From an uncultured Ruminococcus sp. (GTDB lineage: Bacteria; Bacillota; Clostridia; Oscillospirales; Ruminococcaceae), in NCBI GenBank assembly GCA_910579835.1, contig CAJTWQ010000012.1, positions 1 through 46,979 of the forward strand: a stretch of DNA of 46,979 bases. The letters are read 5' to 3'. The stretch's first letter is position 1; each line of letters starts with the position of its first letter. Made by a program: the position numbers and the translations under genes. Under the pieces are notes generated by a model that did no database searches, was not told where the DNA came from, and saw only the letters and a program-made list of their open reading frames with translations. Of the stretch, positions 24,341-32,067 are shown piece after piece.

Positions 24341-25235
24341 ATGGAACAGGGATAGTATAAAGACAATACCACTCGCTCCATTTCTGATAGATAGCCCCAA
24401 GAACATGAACGCCGTCGCTGGTATAGCCGTCCTGAAGATTTCCTTTTTCATCATCGAAAACAGGATTTATATCAATATAATAAATTCCCGAATTATCAGC
24501 CAGAGAGCTGATTTTCTGATTAAGAGCATTTATTCTCTCGTTATTGATAGACGGGGTCTGCGCGTCGAACGACACATGCATATTCGCCTGTAAAAAGATA
24601 ACAGCATCAGATGCTTTTGCACGAACATTTTCAACAAGTCCTTTAAAATTGTTAAAAGTGCTGTCCAGATCATTGCCTATTTCGTTGATTCCAAGCATAA
24701 TATAGACTTTCTTATATTTGCCGGAGGACAGCATCTGCGCAAGATCGCCGTTTTCAGAGGAGCTTTTAGCATCGTAAGTGCTCAGTCCTTCTTTGCAGAA
24801 GAAATCCGCATTGTTCAAAGAACCGTATTCTTTGATGCCAACCGTCCGTGAATCACCGATAAACAGGGCGTTATCGAAGTAAGAATAATCCCCCTGAACG
24901 AAAGACGGTGCACTAACGCCCGGCGCTTCAGTCCACACGTCAGCCGGAGGAGTAAAAATAACATTACCGGACGGATCCTGCGTCGTTCCCGGCACGGAAA
25001 GATCCGTTATCCCCTGACTCGGAGCTTCTCCTGACGCAGAGGGAACAGGGACATCGACCGGAATGTCAGGCTCGGTAGTCTGTCCCTTGCGTATATCTAT
25101 ATCTTCTATACTCGCCTTGCTTTCTTTCTTTTTTTCGGCGCTGTTCGTCCAGATCTGTTTAAAGATCATCGGCGATGCGATCAGGCAGGTGAATATAAGT
25201 ATCATTGTATATGTGCACTGATTGAATTTATTCAT
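24339..25235 (-). CDS. Membrane-anchored SGNH/GDSL-family hydrolase
   Basis: 298 residues. An N-terminal hydrophobic segment (about 10-25) acts as signal anchor, followed by a low-complexity Pro/Ser/Thr linker (about 40-115), so the catalytic domain is outside the membrane. SGNH blocks: FIGDSRTVG with nucleophile S129, GINEIG with Gly/Asn about 182-184, and SDGVHVLG with D274 and H277. The family includes acyl esterases and acyltransferases such as the PatB/DltD/OatA catalytic domains. It lies 20 bases downstream of an MBOAT gene and is probably co-transcribed with it, so O-acetylation of a surface polymer is the likely shared role. Start ATG 25235 has AGGAG upstream. Confidence 0.87.
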   Translation of the reverse strand: MNKFNQCTYTMILIFTCLIASPMIFKQIWTNSAEKKKESKASIEDIDIRKGQTTEPDIPVDVPVPSASGEAPSQGITDLSVPGTTQDPSGNVIFTPPADVWTEAPGVSAPSFVQGDYSYFDNALFIGDSRTVGIKEYGSLNNADFFCKEGLSTYDAKSSSENGDLAQMLSSGKYKKVYIMLGINEIGNDLDSTFNNFKGLVENVRAKASDAVIFLQANMHVSFDAQTPSINNERINALNQKISSLADNSGIYYIDINPVFDDEKGNLQDGYTSDGVHVLGAIYQKWSEWYCLYTIPVP

Positions 25236-25255
25236 TTGTTATCTCCTAAATATTA

Positions 25256-26647
25256 TCAGAACCTGAAATACATAAACGGATCGTCCATTCCCTTATACAT
25301 ACAGTATACAGATGCCCAGAACACCGTCAGCAAAAGCAGAGAACAGAAAACCGAATTCTTTATCTTTATATATATCATCCCCGGCAGCGGCGTTGAAAAT
25401 ATCACTCCGAAAATAAAATATTTTGCGTAGGTTCCCCAGTATTTTACATAATCTTCCTTAAACAGCACTGTTTTCTTATCATGGGCAAACGGCAGCAGAC
25501 GGCTGAAATACGTTCCCAGCTCCTTGAAATCGGTTATTGCAAATATGAGCCACGTCACAGGTATTATCAGGAACATCCATGCGTGTCCGATAACGGCATG
25601 CCGGTTCAGGAAATTTCCTATACAAAACTTTTCCAGCATTATTATGCCAAAAAGAATCATTCCCCACAGCACAAAGTTCCAGCTTGCGCCGTGCCAGAGT
25701 CCGGTAAACAGCCACACGGCGAAAGTATTGCGGAGCATGGCAAATTTTCCGCGCCTGTTTCCGCCGAGAGGAATGTAAACGTAATCTCTGAACCATGAGC
25801 CGAGAGTCATATGCCAGCGGCGCCAGAATTCGGTCATGGTCTTGGAAATATAGGGATAGTTAAAGTTCCTCGGCAGTTCAAATCCCATGATCCTGCCCAA
25901 CCCTATTGCCATGAGCGAATACCCGCAGAAGTCAAAATAAAGCTGAAAGGAATATGCAAAAGCTCCCATCCACGCAAGTTTTGAGGATATAGTTCCGAAA
26001 CCGATAGTGGAAATATCCTTCCAAAGACCGGAAATCTGATTAGCCAGCAGCACCTTATAACCTAGACCTATAGTAAAGGTTTTCAGTCCGTCCTCAACCT
26101 TTTTCGCATTATGAGTCCGATGTCTCAACTGTGCCGCAACGGTTTCATACGTAACAATAGGACCTGCTATAAGCTGCGGAAACATGCTTATATATGCTCC
26201 GTAATTTATAAAGTCCTTCTCCGCCATTGCCTTGCGCCTGTAAACATCAGCGATATACGAAACGTTCTGAAATGTGTAGAAGCTTATTCCGATCGGCAGA
26301 ACAATATCCTTTACTGTAAGCCCGGAACTGAAAAGCGCATTAATGTTTTCCGTGCCGAATCCCCAGTATTTAAAGAAAATAAGCCACCAGAAATTGAAAA
26401 TAATGCCAAATGTAAGCCAAAATTTCCCACGCCGCCGGTAAGCTTCAATAAACTGTCCCACAATGAAATTGAAAAGCATCGTAAGAAGAAACAGCCAGAT
26501 ATAGACCGCCTTTCCCACGCCCAAGCCGTAAAAAATAACGCTTCCCATAAAGATCACAGCGTTTTTGTATTTTTCCGGCGCAAACCCGTAAGCTATAAAA
26601 AATGCAGGCAGGAATATAAAAATAAACTCCAAACTGCTGAATACCAT
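25256..26647 (-). CDS. MBOAT family O-acyltransferase (AlgI/PatA-like)
   Basis: 463-residue polytopic membrane protein with ten or so hydrophobic segments. The family signatures are ISFYTFQNVSYIADVYR, FWRRWHMTLGSWFRDYVY with H279, and LFTGLWHGASWNFVLWG with the invariant catalytic H319. AlgI/PatA-like members move acetyl groups from the cytoplasm to an extracytoplasmic glycan through a partner enzyme; the adjacent SGNH protein is the natural partner. It could alternatively be DltB-like, but no dltA or dltC gene is nearby. Start ATG 26647 has AGGAG upstream, and a good promoter lies at 26733-26761. Confidence 0.92.
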   Translation of the reverse strand: MVFSSLEFIFIFLPAFFIAYGFAPEKYKNAVIFMGSVIFYGLGVGKAVYIWLFLLTMLFNFIVGQFIEAYRRRGKFWLTFGIIFNFWWLIFFKYWGFGTENINALFSSGLTVKDIVLPIGISFYTFQNVSYIADVYRRKAMAEKDFINYGAYISMFPQLIAGPIVTYETVAAQLRHRTHNAKKVEDGLKTFTIGLGYKVLLANQISGLWKDISTIGFGTISSKLAWMGAFAYSFQLYFDFCGYSLMAIGLGRIMGFELPRNFNYPYISKTMTEFWRRWHMTLGSWFRDYVYIPLGGNRRGKFAMLRNTFAVWLFTGLWHGASWNFVLWGMILFGIIMLEKFCIGNFLNRHAVIGHAWMFLIIPVTWLIFAITDFKELGTYFSRLLPFAHDKKTVLFKEDYVKYWGTYAKYFIFGVIFSTPLPGMIYIKIKNSVFCSLLLLTVFWASVYCMYKGMDDPFMYFRF

Positions 26648-26708
26648 TATAATACTCCTTTATGTCTTTTGTTCTTTTTAATTTAGTATATATTTCTCTA
26701 TTTTTCTT

Positions 26709-26776
26709 CCATTTTTTCATGGGTATATTATTATTCTACAACGTATTTTTTCTCTTGTCAATACCATTTTTTCATG
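26709..26776. promoter_or_regulatory. Direct repeat flanking the MBOAT promoter, candidate operator
   Basis: The 13-base sequence CCATTTTTTCATG occurs twice, at 26709-26721 and 26764-26776, 55 bases apart. One copy is just upstream of the -35 and the other just past the predicted transcription start. The half-site is itself roughly palindromic (CCAT...ATGG). The spacing, near five helical turns, would allow a regulator to bind both copies on one face. Confidence 0.45.
26733..26761 (-). promoter_or_regulatory. Sigma-A promoter of the MBOAT-SGNH operon
   Basis: Minus strand -35 TTGACA (26761-26756), 17-base spacer, -10 TAGAAT (26738-26733). The predicted start near 26726 gives a leader of about 78 bases. 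Confidence 0.78.
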
Positions 26777-26995
26777 TGTTTCAATTTGTAATAATTAAGG
26801 TATAAAACAAAAAAAGCATCCTTTGATAACAAGTTCTAAGACATATGGTTCTATAGACGTATTAACTTAATTTATCAGAGGCAAACCCTTCTAAATAAAG
26901 GTTTACCCCGATAAACAAGATATTACTTTCAAGGCTCTGATTTCAGCAAAGCAGAGCCGACTTGCATCATCAAGCCAGTATTATTTCTGCTGAAT
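26777..26995 (-). other. Structured non-coding stretch, unknown function
   Basis: About 220 bases without a gene. On the minus strand it carries GGCTCTG/CAGAGCC arms (near 26954-26929) and a longer hairpin where TTTATC and GATAAA enclose GGTAAACC and GGTTTGCC (about 26915-26870). It ends in a T7 run at about 26817-26810. The paired, well-formed stems suggest an RNA element or small RNA. I could not assign a class, and no clear promoter was seen. Confidence 0.4.
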
Positions 26996-27030
26996 CAAAA
27001 AATGACCGCTGTTTAAGAAGCAGCGGTCAT
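26996..27030 (-). terminator. Rho-independent terminator of the activase operon
   Basis: ATGACCGCTG and its complement CAGCGGTCAT (27002-27011 and 27021-27030) form a ten-base perfect stem with a nine-base loop, followed on the minus strand by TTTTTTGA. It lies 31 bases after the stop of the gene ending at 27061. Confidence 0.88.
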
Positions 27031-27060
27031 AGATCCGTACACCTTATGTAAGGAATCTTT

Positions 27061-28293
27061 TCAATTAAGTCTTGCATTGGCAAGCATAAGCTTAATGCGG
27101 TTTTCCTGATTAACTTTTGTTGCACCCGGATCATAATCAATAGCCACTATATTTGCATTTGGATTGTCCTGCTTGATAGCTCTTGACATTCCCTTGGCGA
27201 CAATGTGGTTGGGCAGGCATCCGAAAGGCTGGGCACAAATGATATTTTCTACTCCGGATTTTGCAAGAGCGGCCATTTCCGCTGGAATCAGCCAGCCCTC
27301 TCCCATTACGACGCCCTGATTTATATACTTATCGGCAAGGCTGCGGAGATGCTCAAAATCGTGGGGAGGCTCAAAAACTCCATGCTCTTTCATGATGCTG
27401 ATAAGCTCTTTCTGCTTTGCGTAAATTAGCTTATAGGCGATCTTGTCCAGCCGTGAAAGCTTAGTCTTTTTATCGTATATCTCAGCATTGTTGAATGTTG
27501 CCGCAGCAGTGTACATCACAAATTCCAGAAGCGACGGCACTACAGGCTCGCAGCCCTCTGATATAAGAAAATCCTCAAGATGATTATTGGCAAGAGGGGA
27601 ATATTTAACATAGATCTCACCCACAATGCCTACCCGTATTTTCTTTTCCCCGCTCAGCTTTATCGATGCAAAATCGTTCAGTATGTCAACGTACACTTTT
27701 TTTGTTTTAAGATACAAATTGCTTCCTTTACGAAAAATATTTCCAAGCCGGTTCTGCCATTTTGTCAGACACTTCGCGGCTTCTCCCTTATTAACCTCAT
27801 ACGCTCTGCACTTATTATAGCACGTCATAAGAAGATCGCCGTAAAGCACGGCATACAAGAGCTCAACAAAAACTTTGGGGGTAATTCTAAAAGCGCTGTT
27901 TTTTTCAAGACCGCTGAAATTCAGCGATACCACCGGTACCTGCGGAAAATTCTTGTCCACAGCCTTTCTCAGCAGGTGAATATAATTTGACGCACGGCAG
28001 CCGCCGCCCGTCTGGGTGATAAGCAGAGCTGTCCTATCCGGATCATATTTCCCGCTTCTGAGAGCGTCCATAAACTGACCTATAACGAGCAGCGCCGGAT
28101 AGCAGGCGTCATTGTGAACGTTTTTAAGTCCCTCGTCAACAACGGCACGGGAATCGTTTCGGAGAAGCTCCATTTTATATCCCTCTTCCTCAAAAATTGC
28201 AATAAGCAGTTTGAAGTGAACGGGCAGCATATCGGGAACAAGGATAGTATGAGTTTTTTTCATTTCCTCGGTAAATTTTGCATATTCAGGCAA
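27061..28293 (-). CDS. 2-hydroxyacyl-CoA dehydratase-like protein paired with activase
   Basis: 410 residues. The N-terminal region has a Cys-containing NDACYPALLVIGQF and TGGGCRASNYIHLL, and the C-terminal region shows the HgdB/BcrBC-like fold with AQPFGCLPNHIVAKGMSRAIK. Relatives are often fused to the C-terminus of the large double activase; here it is a separate gene. It begins at TTG 28293 with GGGAGG seven bases upstream, 15 bases after the activase stop, so the two are translated from one message as distinct proteins rather than being a frameshifted gene. The function of this whole family outside amino-acid fermentation is not established. An iron-sulfur protein that accepts electrons from its activase is the reasonable reading. 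Confidence 0.8.
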   Translation of the reverse strand: MPEYAKFTEEMKKTHTILVPDMLPVHFKLLIAIFEEEGYKMELLRNDSRAVVDEGLKNVHNDACYPALLVIGQFMDALRSGKYDPDRTALLITQTGGGCRASNYIHLLRKAVDKNFPQVPVVSLNFSGLEKNSAFRITPKVFVELLYAVLYGDLLMTCYNKCRAYEVNKGEAAKCLTKWQNRLGNIFRKGSNLYLKTKKVYVDILNDFASIKLSGEKKIRVGIVGEIYVKYSPLANNHLEDFLISEGCEPVVPSLLEFVMYTAAATFNNAEIYDKKTKLSRLDKIAYKLIYAKQKELISIMKEHGVFEPPHDFEHLRSLADKYINQGVVMGEGWLIPAEMAALAKSGVENIICAQPFGCLPNHIVAKGMSRAIKQDNPNANIVAIDYDPGATKVNQENRIKLMLANARLN

Positions 28294-28308
28294 TTTAATT
28301 TCCTCCCT

Positions 28309-31233
28309 TTACTTCTGCATTGCGGCAACAAGGCTTCTAAGACGTATCTTAGCTGCGCCGAGATTATTTATCTCGTCTATTTTAAGCTGAGTATAGAGCT
28401 TTCCGCGTTTCTCCAGAATAGCTCTTACCTCGTCTCCTGTAACGGCGTCTATACCGCATCCGAAAGAAACAAGCTGAACAAGCTGCATATCCGGCTGAGT
28501 CGTAACATATCTTGCGGCGCGGTATAAGCGTGAATGGTACGTCCACTGGTTTAGCACCCCAAGCTTCGGAGTGTGAGCAAGAGCCGAAATGCTGTCCTCG
28601 GTGATAACAGCCATTCCAAGGCTTGTTATCAGCTTGTGAATACCGTGGTTTATCTCCTTGTCAATGTGATACGGACGTCCGGCAAGCACGATAATCTGAC
28701 GCTTTTCCGCACGAGCCTGATCTATTATCTCCCTTGCCTTGCTGGCAATATCGGCATGATAAAGCTCCAGAGCCTTGTATGCGGCATCAACGGCGGCAGG
28801 GATCTTTCCTCTTATATTATACTTTTTAAGAGTTTGCGAAAGTACTCTCACCACGTTTTTCTTTACATTTAGATCCATGTAGGGATGCAGGAAATTTCCG
28901 CTGTTAAGGCGCGGATTATTGGCAAGCAGCAGTTCGGGATAATAAGCCACAACCGGACAGTTGAAATGGTTGTCGCTTTCTCCCTCGTCAAGATTATAGC
29001 TCATGCAGGGATAGAATATAAAATCCACGCCCTTGTCAAGCAGGTTTTCAATATGTCCGTGAGCGATCTTAGCCGGATAGCAGACCGTATCCGAGGGAAT
29101 AGTATGCTGTCCGAGATAGTACATATCCCGTGAGCTTTCATCAGAAATCACCGTGCGGAATCCCAAGGTGGTAAACAGCATATGCCAGAACGGCATCTGC
29201 TCATAAAATCCCAGCGCAAGCGGCAGACCGACGGTACCGCGATACTTGCGGGGCTGGTGCGTCTTTACGGTATTAACAATGCTGTCATATTTATATTCAT
29301 ATAAATTAGGGATCTTATTCTTCAGAGCGGCTCCGCCGCCCTTTTCACAGCGGTTGCCGGAGATAAAGCGTCTGCCCTTGCCGAAGCTGATAATATTAAG
29401 CTGACAGTGAGCGGTACATCCGCCGCAGTTTGCGCTGCGCGAAGTATAGTCAAAACCTGCAAGCTCTTCGGCGGAAATGAGCTTTGAAGCGCCTTTTCCT
29501 GCATTCTCCATAGCGTACAGAGCACAGCCGAACGCTCCCATAAGTCCTGAAATAGCCGGACGGATAACATTTCTTCCCAGTTCCTTTTCAAAGGATCGCA
29601 GTACGGCGTCGTTAAGAAACGTTCCTCCCTGAACAACAATATTTTTTCCCAGTTCGTCGGGAGATTTTGCACGTATAACCTTATATATTGCATTCTTAAT
29701 GATAGACGATGAAAGTCCGGCTGAAATATCCTCCACGGAAGCCCCGTCTTTCTGAGCCTGCTTTACAGAGCTGTTCATAAAAACGGTACATCTCGAACCG
29801 AGATCAACAGGATGCTCTGCAAAAAGTCCCATCTGTGAAAATTCTGCAATGTCATAGCCGAGAGCCATAGCAAAAGTCTGAATAAAAGAGCCGCAGCCTG
29901 AGGAACAGGCTTCGTTGAGCATTATGCTGTCGATACTTTTATTCTTTATCTTAAAGCACTTAATATCCTGACCGCCTATGTCGATGATAAAATCCACATC
30001 CGGACAGAAATATGCAGCGGCCTTGAAGTGAGCCACTGTTTCCACGATACCGTGATCAACGGAAAGTCCGGTTCTGATAAGATCCTCGCCGTAGCCCGTA
30101 ACAGCCGATCCCTTTATCGTTATATCAGGATTCATTTCGCTGTATATGCACCTTATCTGACCTGCAATCTTATCGAGCGGCTGCCCCTGATTTGAGGAAT
30201 AGTGATGATATAGAATCCTGCCGTCCTCGGTGATAAGCACCAGCTTTGTGGTGGTAGAACCGGCGTCAATGCCTAAATATGCATTGCCCTTGTATGTACG
30301 GATGTCGGCATAGCCAAGATCAAATTTTCTGTGGCGGTCTATAAACTCGTCGTATTCCGCCTGGGAATTAAAAAGAGGATCACCCGTTACAATATCGTCG
30401 GAAGCTTTTGCCTCGGTAATTTTTCTAATAATTTCATCTATATTGTATGAATCCTCAGCAGCAGCCGCATAGACGGAGCATCCGTAGGCAACAAAGACAG
30501 GCGCCTCGTCCGGAAAAACAGCGTTTTCTTCGTCAAGTCCAAGAGTCTTGACAAAGGCTTTTCGGAGTCCTTTCAGAAAAAACAGCGGACCGCCGAGAAA
30601 CAGTACCCTGCCTTCGATAGAACGTCCCTGAGCAAGTCCGGAAACCGTCTGATCTACAACTGCCTGAAAGATACTTGCCGCAATATCCTCACGGCGCGCC
30701 CCCTGATTGAGCAGCGGCTGTATGTCGGATTTTGCAAAAACTCCGCATCTTGAAGCAATCGGGTATACTTTCCGGGCATTCAGCGAAAGACTGTCAAGCT
30801 CGTCGGCAGTGATTCCCAGAAGCGTAGACATCTGGTCGATAAAAGCGCCCGTACCGCCGGCACAGGAGCCGTTCATGCGCTGCTCCACTCCGCCTGTCAA
30901 AAAAATGATCTTTGCATCCTCTCCGCCAAGTTCAATAACGGCGTCGGCATCCGGCTGCTTTTTCTTCACTGCAAGAAATGCGGCGTGAACTTCCTGAACA
31001 AAAGGAATTTCTGCCGAATTGGCAAGACCAAGACCAGCCGAGCCGGTGATGCATACCGTAAAGCTTTCGTCAGGATAATCACTGCGTATAAGCTTTAACT
31101 GATCGGTCACAGTCTCCTTGACCTTTGAAAGATGACGCTGATATTTTGAATAAACAATATTGCCCTCGCTGTCGGTTATAACCGTCTTTACAGTCGTTGA
31201 ACCAACGTCAATTCCAAGAGAGAATCTTTCCAT
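28309..31233 (-). CDS. Double BadF/HgdC-type acyl-CoA dehydratase activase with DUF2229
   Basis: 974 residues with two ASKHA-type ATPase domains in tandem. Domain 1 starts GIDVGSTTVKTV and domain 2 (about residue 321) GIDAGSTTTKLVLI. In the dimeric HgdC activator each subunit supplies two cysteines to a bridging [4Fe-4S] cluster. Here the equivalent pairs are C124 (NGSCAGGTGAF) and C163 (ASRCGVF) in domain 1, and C443 (NEACSSGCGSF) and C482 (GSRCTVF) in domain 2, so one chain can mimic the dimer. A C-terminal DUF2229 region carries further cysteines (C603, C606, C610, C629). It would use ATP to push electrons to a partner, presumably the following gene's product. Start ATG 31233 has GAGGTG upstream. 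The family is firm, the physiological substrate unknown. Confidence 0.88.
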   Translation of the reverse strand: MERFSLGIDVGSTTVKTVITDSEGNIVYSKYQRHLSKVKETVTDQLKLIRSDYPDESFTVCITGSAGLGLANSAEIPFVQEVHAAFLAVKKKQPDADAVIELGGEDAKIIFLTGGVEQRMNGSCAGGTGAFIDQMSTLLGITADELDSLSLNARKVYPIASRCGVFAKSDIQPLLNQGARREDIAASIFQAVVDQTVSGLAQGRSIEGRVLFLGGPLFFLKGLRKAFVKTLGLDEENAVFPDEAPVFVAYGCSVYAAAAEDSYNIDEIIRKITEAKASDDIVTGDPLFNSQAEYDEFIDRHRKFDLGYADIRTYKGNAYLGIDAGSTTTKLVLITEDGRILYHHYSSNQGQPLDKIAGQIRCIYSEMNPDITIKGSAVTGYGEDLIRTGLSVDHGIVETVAHFKAAAYFCPDVDFIIDIGGQDIKCFKIKNKSIDSIMLNEACSSGCGSFIQTFAMALGYDIAEFSQMGLFAEHPVDLGSRCTVFMNSSVKQAQKDGASVEDISAGLSSSIIKNAIYKVIRAKSPDELGKNIVVQGGTFLNDAVLRSFEKELGRNVIRPAISGLMGAFGCALYAMENAGKGASKLISAEELAGFDYTSRSANCGGCTAHCQLNIISFGKGRRFISGNRCEKGGGAALKNKIPNLYEYKYDSIVNTVKTHQPRKYRGTVGLPLALGFYEQMPFWHMLFTTLGFRTVISDESSRDMYYLGQHTIPSDTVCYPAKIAHGHIENLLDKGVDFIFYPCMSYNLDEGESDNHFNCPVVAYYPELLLANNPRLNSGNFLHPYMDLNVKKNVVRVLSQTLKKYNIRGKIPAAVDAAYKALELYHADIASKAREIIDQARAEKRQIIVLAGRPYHIDKEINHGIHKLITSLGMAVITEDSISALAHTPKLGVLNQWTYHSRLYRAARYVTTQPDMQLVQLVSFGCGIDAVTGDEVRAILEKRGKLYTQLKIDEINNLGAAKIRLRSLVAAMQK

Positions 31234-31289
31234 TTATGTACACCTCATTGCAATATATACTATATAATTCTATAAATTACGCCACTATT

Positions 31290-31318
31290 ATTATACATCA
31301 TTTTTTTAAAAAAATAAA
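31290..31318 (-). promoter_or_regulatory. Possible promoter of the activase operon
   Basis: Minus strand TATAAT at 31295-31290, with a weak TTTATT 17 bases upstream, about 57 bases before the ATG. The -10 is good, the -35 poor. Confidence 0.35.
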
Positions 31319-31359
31319 GCGGAAAATGATGCTTTTTGAGGAAATCTGTAGAAAATCAT

Positions 31360-31390
31360 AAAAAACAGCCCTGTTACAGGCTGTTTTTTT
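31360..31390 (-). terminator. Rho-independent terminator ending the ruvB-to-lipoprotein gene run
   Basis: AAACAGCC and GGCTGTTT arms around a short loop, with A and T runs on both sides, immediately after the stop codon at 31393 on the minus strand. A strong intrinsic terminator for the lipoprotein gene. Confidence 0.85.
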
Positions 31391-31392
31391 AA

Positions 31393-32067
31393 CTATTCGA
31401 CGGTTATACTGCCGTTCTGCCAATGAGTAAAAGCATATTTCTCAATTGCCACATCGCACTCTGTATTAGTGAACTGATCAGTATCATAAAAATAGAAATC
31501 AATAGGATATTCCGTTCCCGGCTCTGCATCCTCCGGAATATCAAAGAAATATGTGACAATATCGCCGTTTCCGCCTATATTCTCTGTTGAAAAGGCGGCA
31601 AAGAAAACCATTCCATTGTTTTTTTCCTTTAGATCGTCGGGCATCTCTCCGAACCATTCCATAGAAGCAGACTGAAATCCCTCACAGCTCTCGCCAGCTT
31701 TATAATCGGTGTCGTGATTTTCGGGATCGTCAGGATCGAGTTTTTTTATTTTCAGTTCGTCGGGGAACGTAATATGAAGTCCACAGATCGCCCATGCGCC
31801 GTCCGCATTGTCCACTGAAACCGTCACTTGCGCCTGACCTCCGGGAGCGGCAGAAGTATTGCTTATCGATAGCAGCGGTCCGGAGCCTATATCCTCAACA
31901 TTCTTATATTTCTCCGCAATTCTTTCTTCCGAGCCCGAAACATTTCGCTCAGCTGCACTGCTGCCCTTTCCGCCGCCGGACGTCCCGTCATCCTTTTTGC
32001 AGCCGGAAACAGCAGAGGCAGCCATAAGCAAAACCGCTCCCAGAGCTGTAATGCGCCGTTTTATCAT
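31393..32067 (-). CDS. Lipoprotein with cohesin-like domain
   Basis: 224 residues. A signal peptide (MIKRRITALGAVLLMAASAV) ends in the lipobox VSGC with lipid-modified C23. A glycine/serine-rich linker follows to about residue 65. From about 66 to the end lies a single beta-rich domain, from LLSISNTSAAPGGQAQVTV through AICGLHITFPDELKIKKL to NGSITVE. The proline-glycine plus 'VTVSVDN' opening, the 'F...L.F' strands and the terminal NGSITVE are the pattern of cohesin modules, which bind dockerins of cellulosomal enzymes. If so, it would hold one dockerin protein at the outer face of the membrane. An alternative is a generic bacterial Ig-like or CBM-like beta-sandwich. It overlaps clpE by four bases, an odd partnership for a surface protein. 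Confidence 0.72.
   Translation of the reverse strand: MIKRRITALGAVLLMAASAVSGCKKDDGTSGGGKGSSAAERNVSGSEERIAEKYKNVEDIGSGPLLSISNTSAAPGGQAQVTVSVDNADGAWAICGLHITFPDELKIKKLDPDDPENHDTDYKAGESCEGFQSASMEWFGEMPDDLKEKNNGMVFFAAFSTENIGGNGDIVTYFFDIPEDAEPGTEYPIDFYFYDTDQFTNTECDVAIEKYAFTHWQNGSITVE

Noticed and set aside
26800..26995. Cyclic-di-GMP riboswitch, because GGCAAACC occurs on the plus strand
   Set aside because: The rest of the class I consensus (GCAAAGCC and the second arm) is missing and no suitable gene follows on that strand.
28294..28308. Possible frameshift joining the activase and dehydratase-like genes, since the family is often one long protein
   Set aside because: The first gene ends with a proper stop and the second has its own GGGAGG and TTG 15 bases later, so the split looks genuine.
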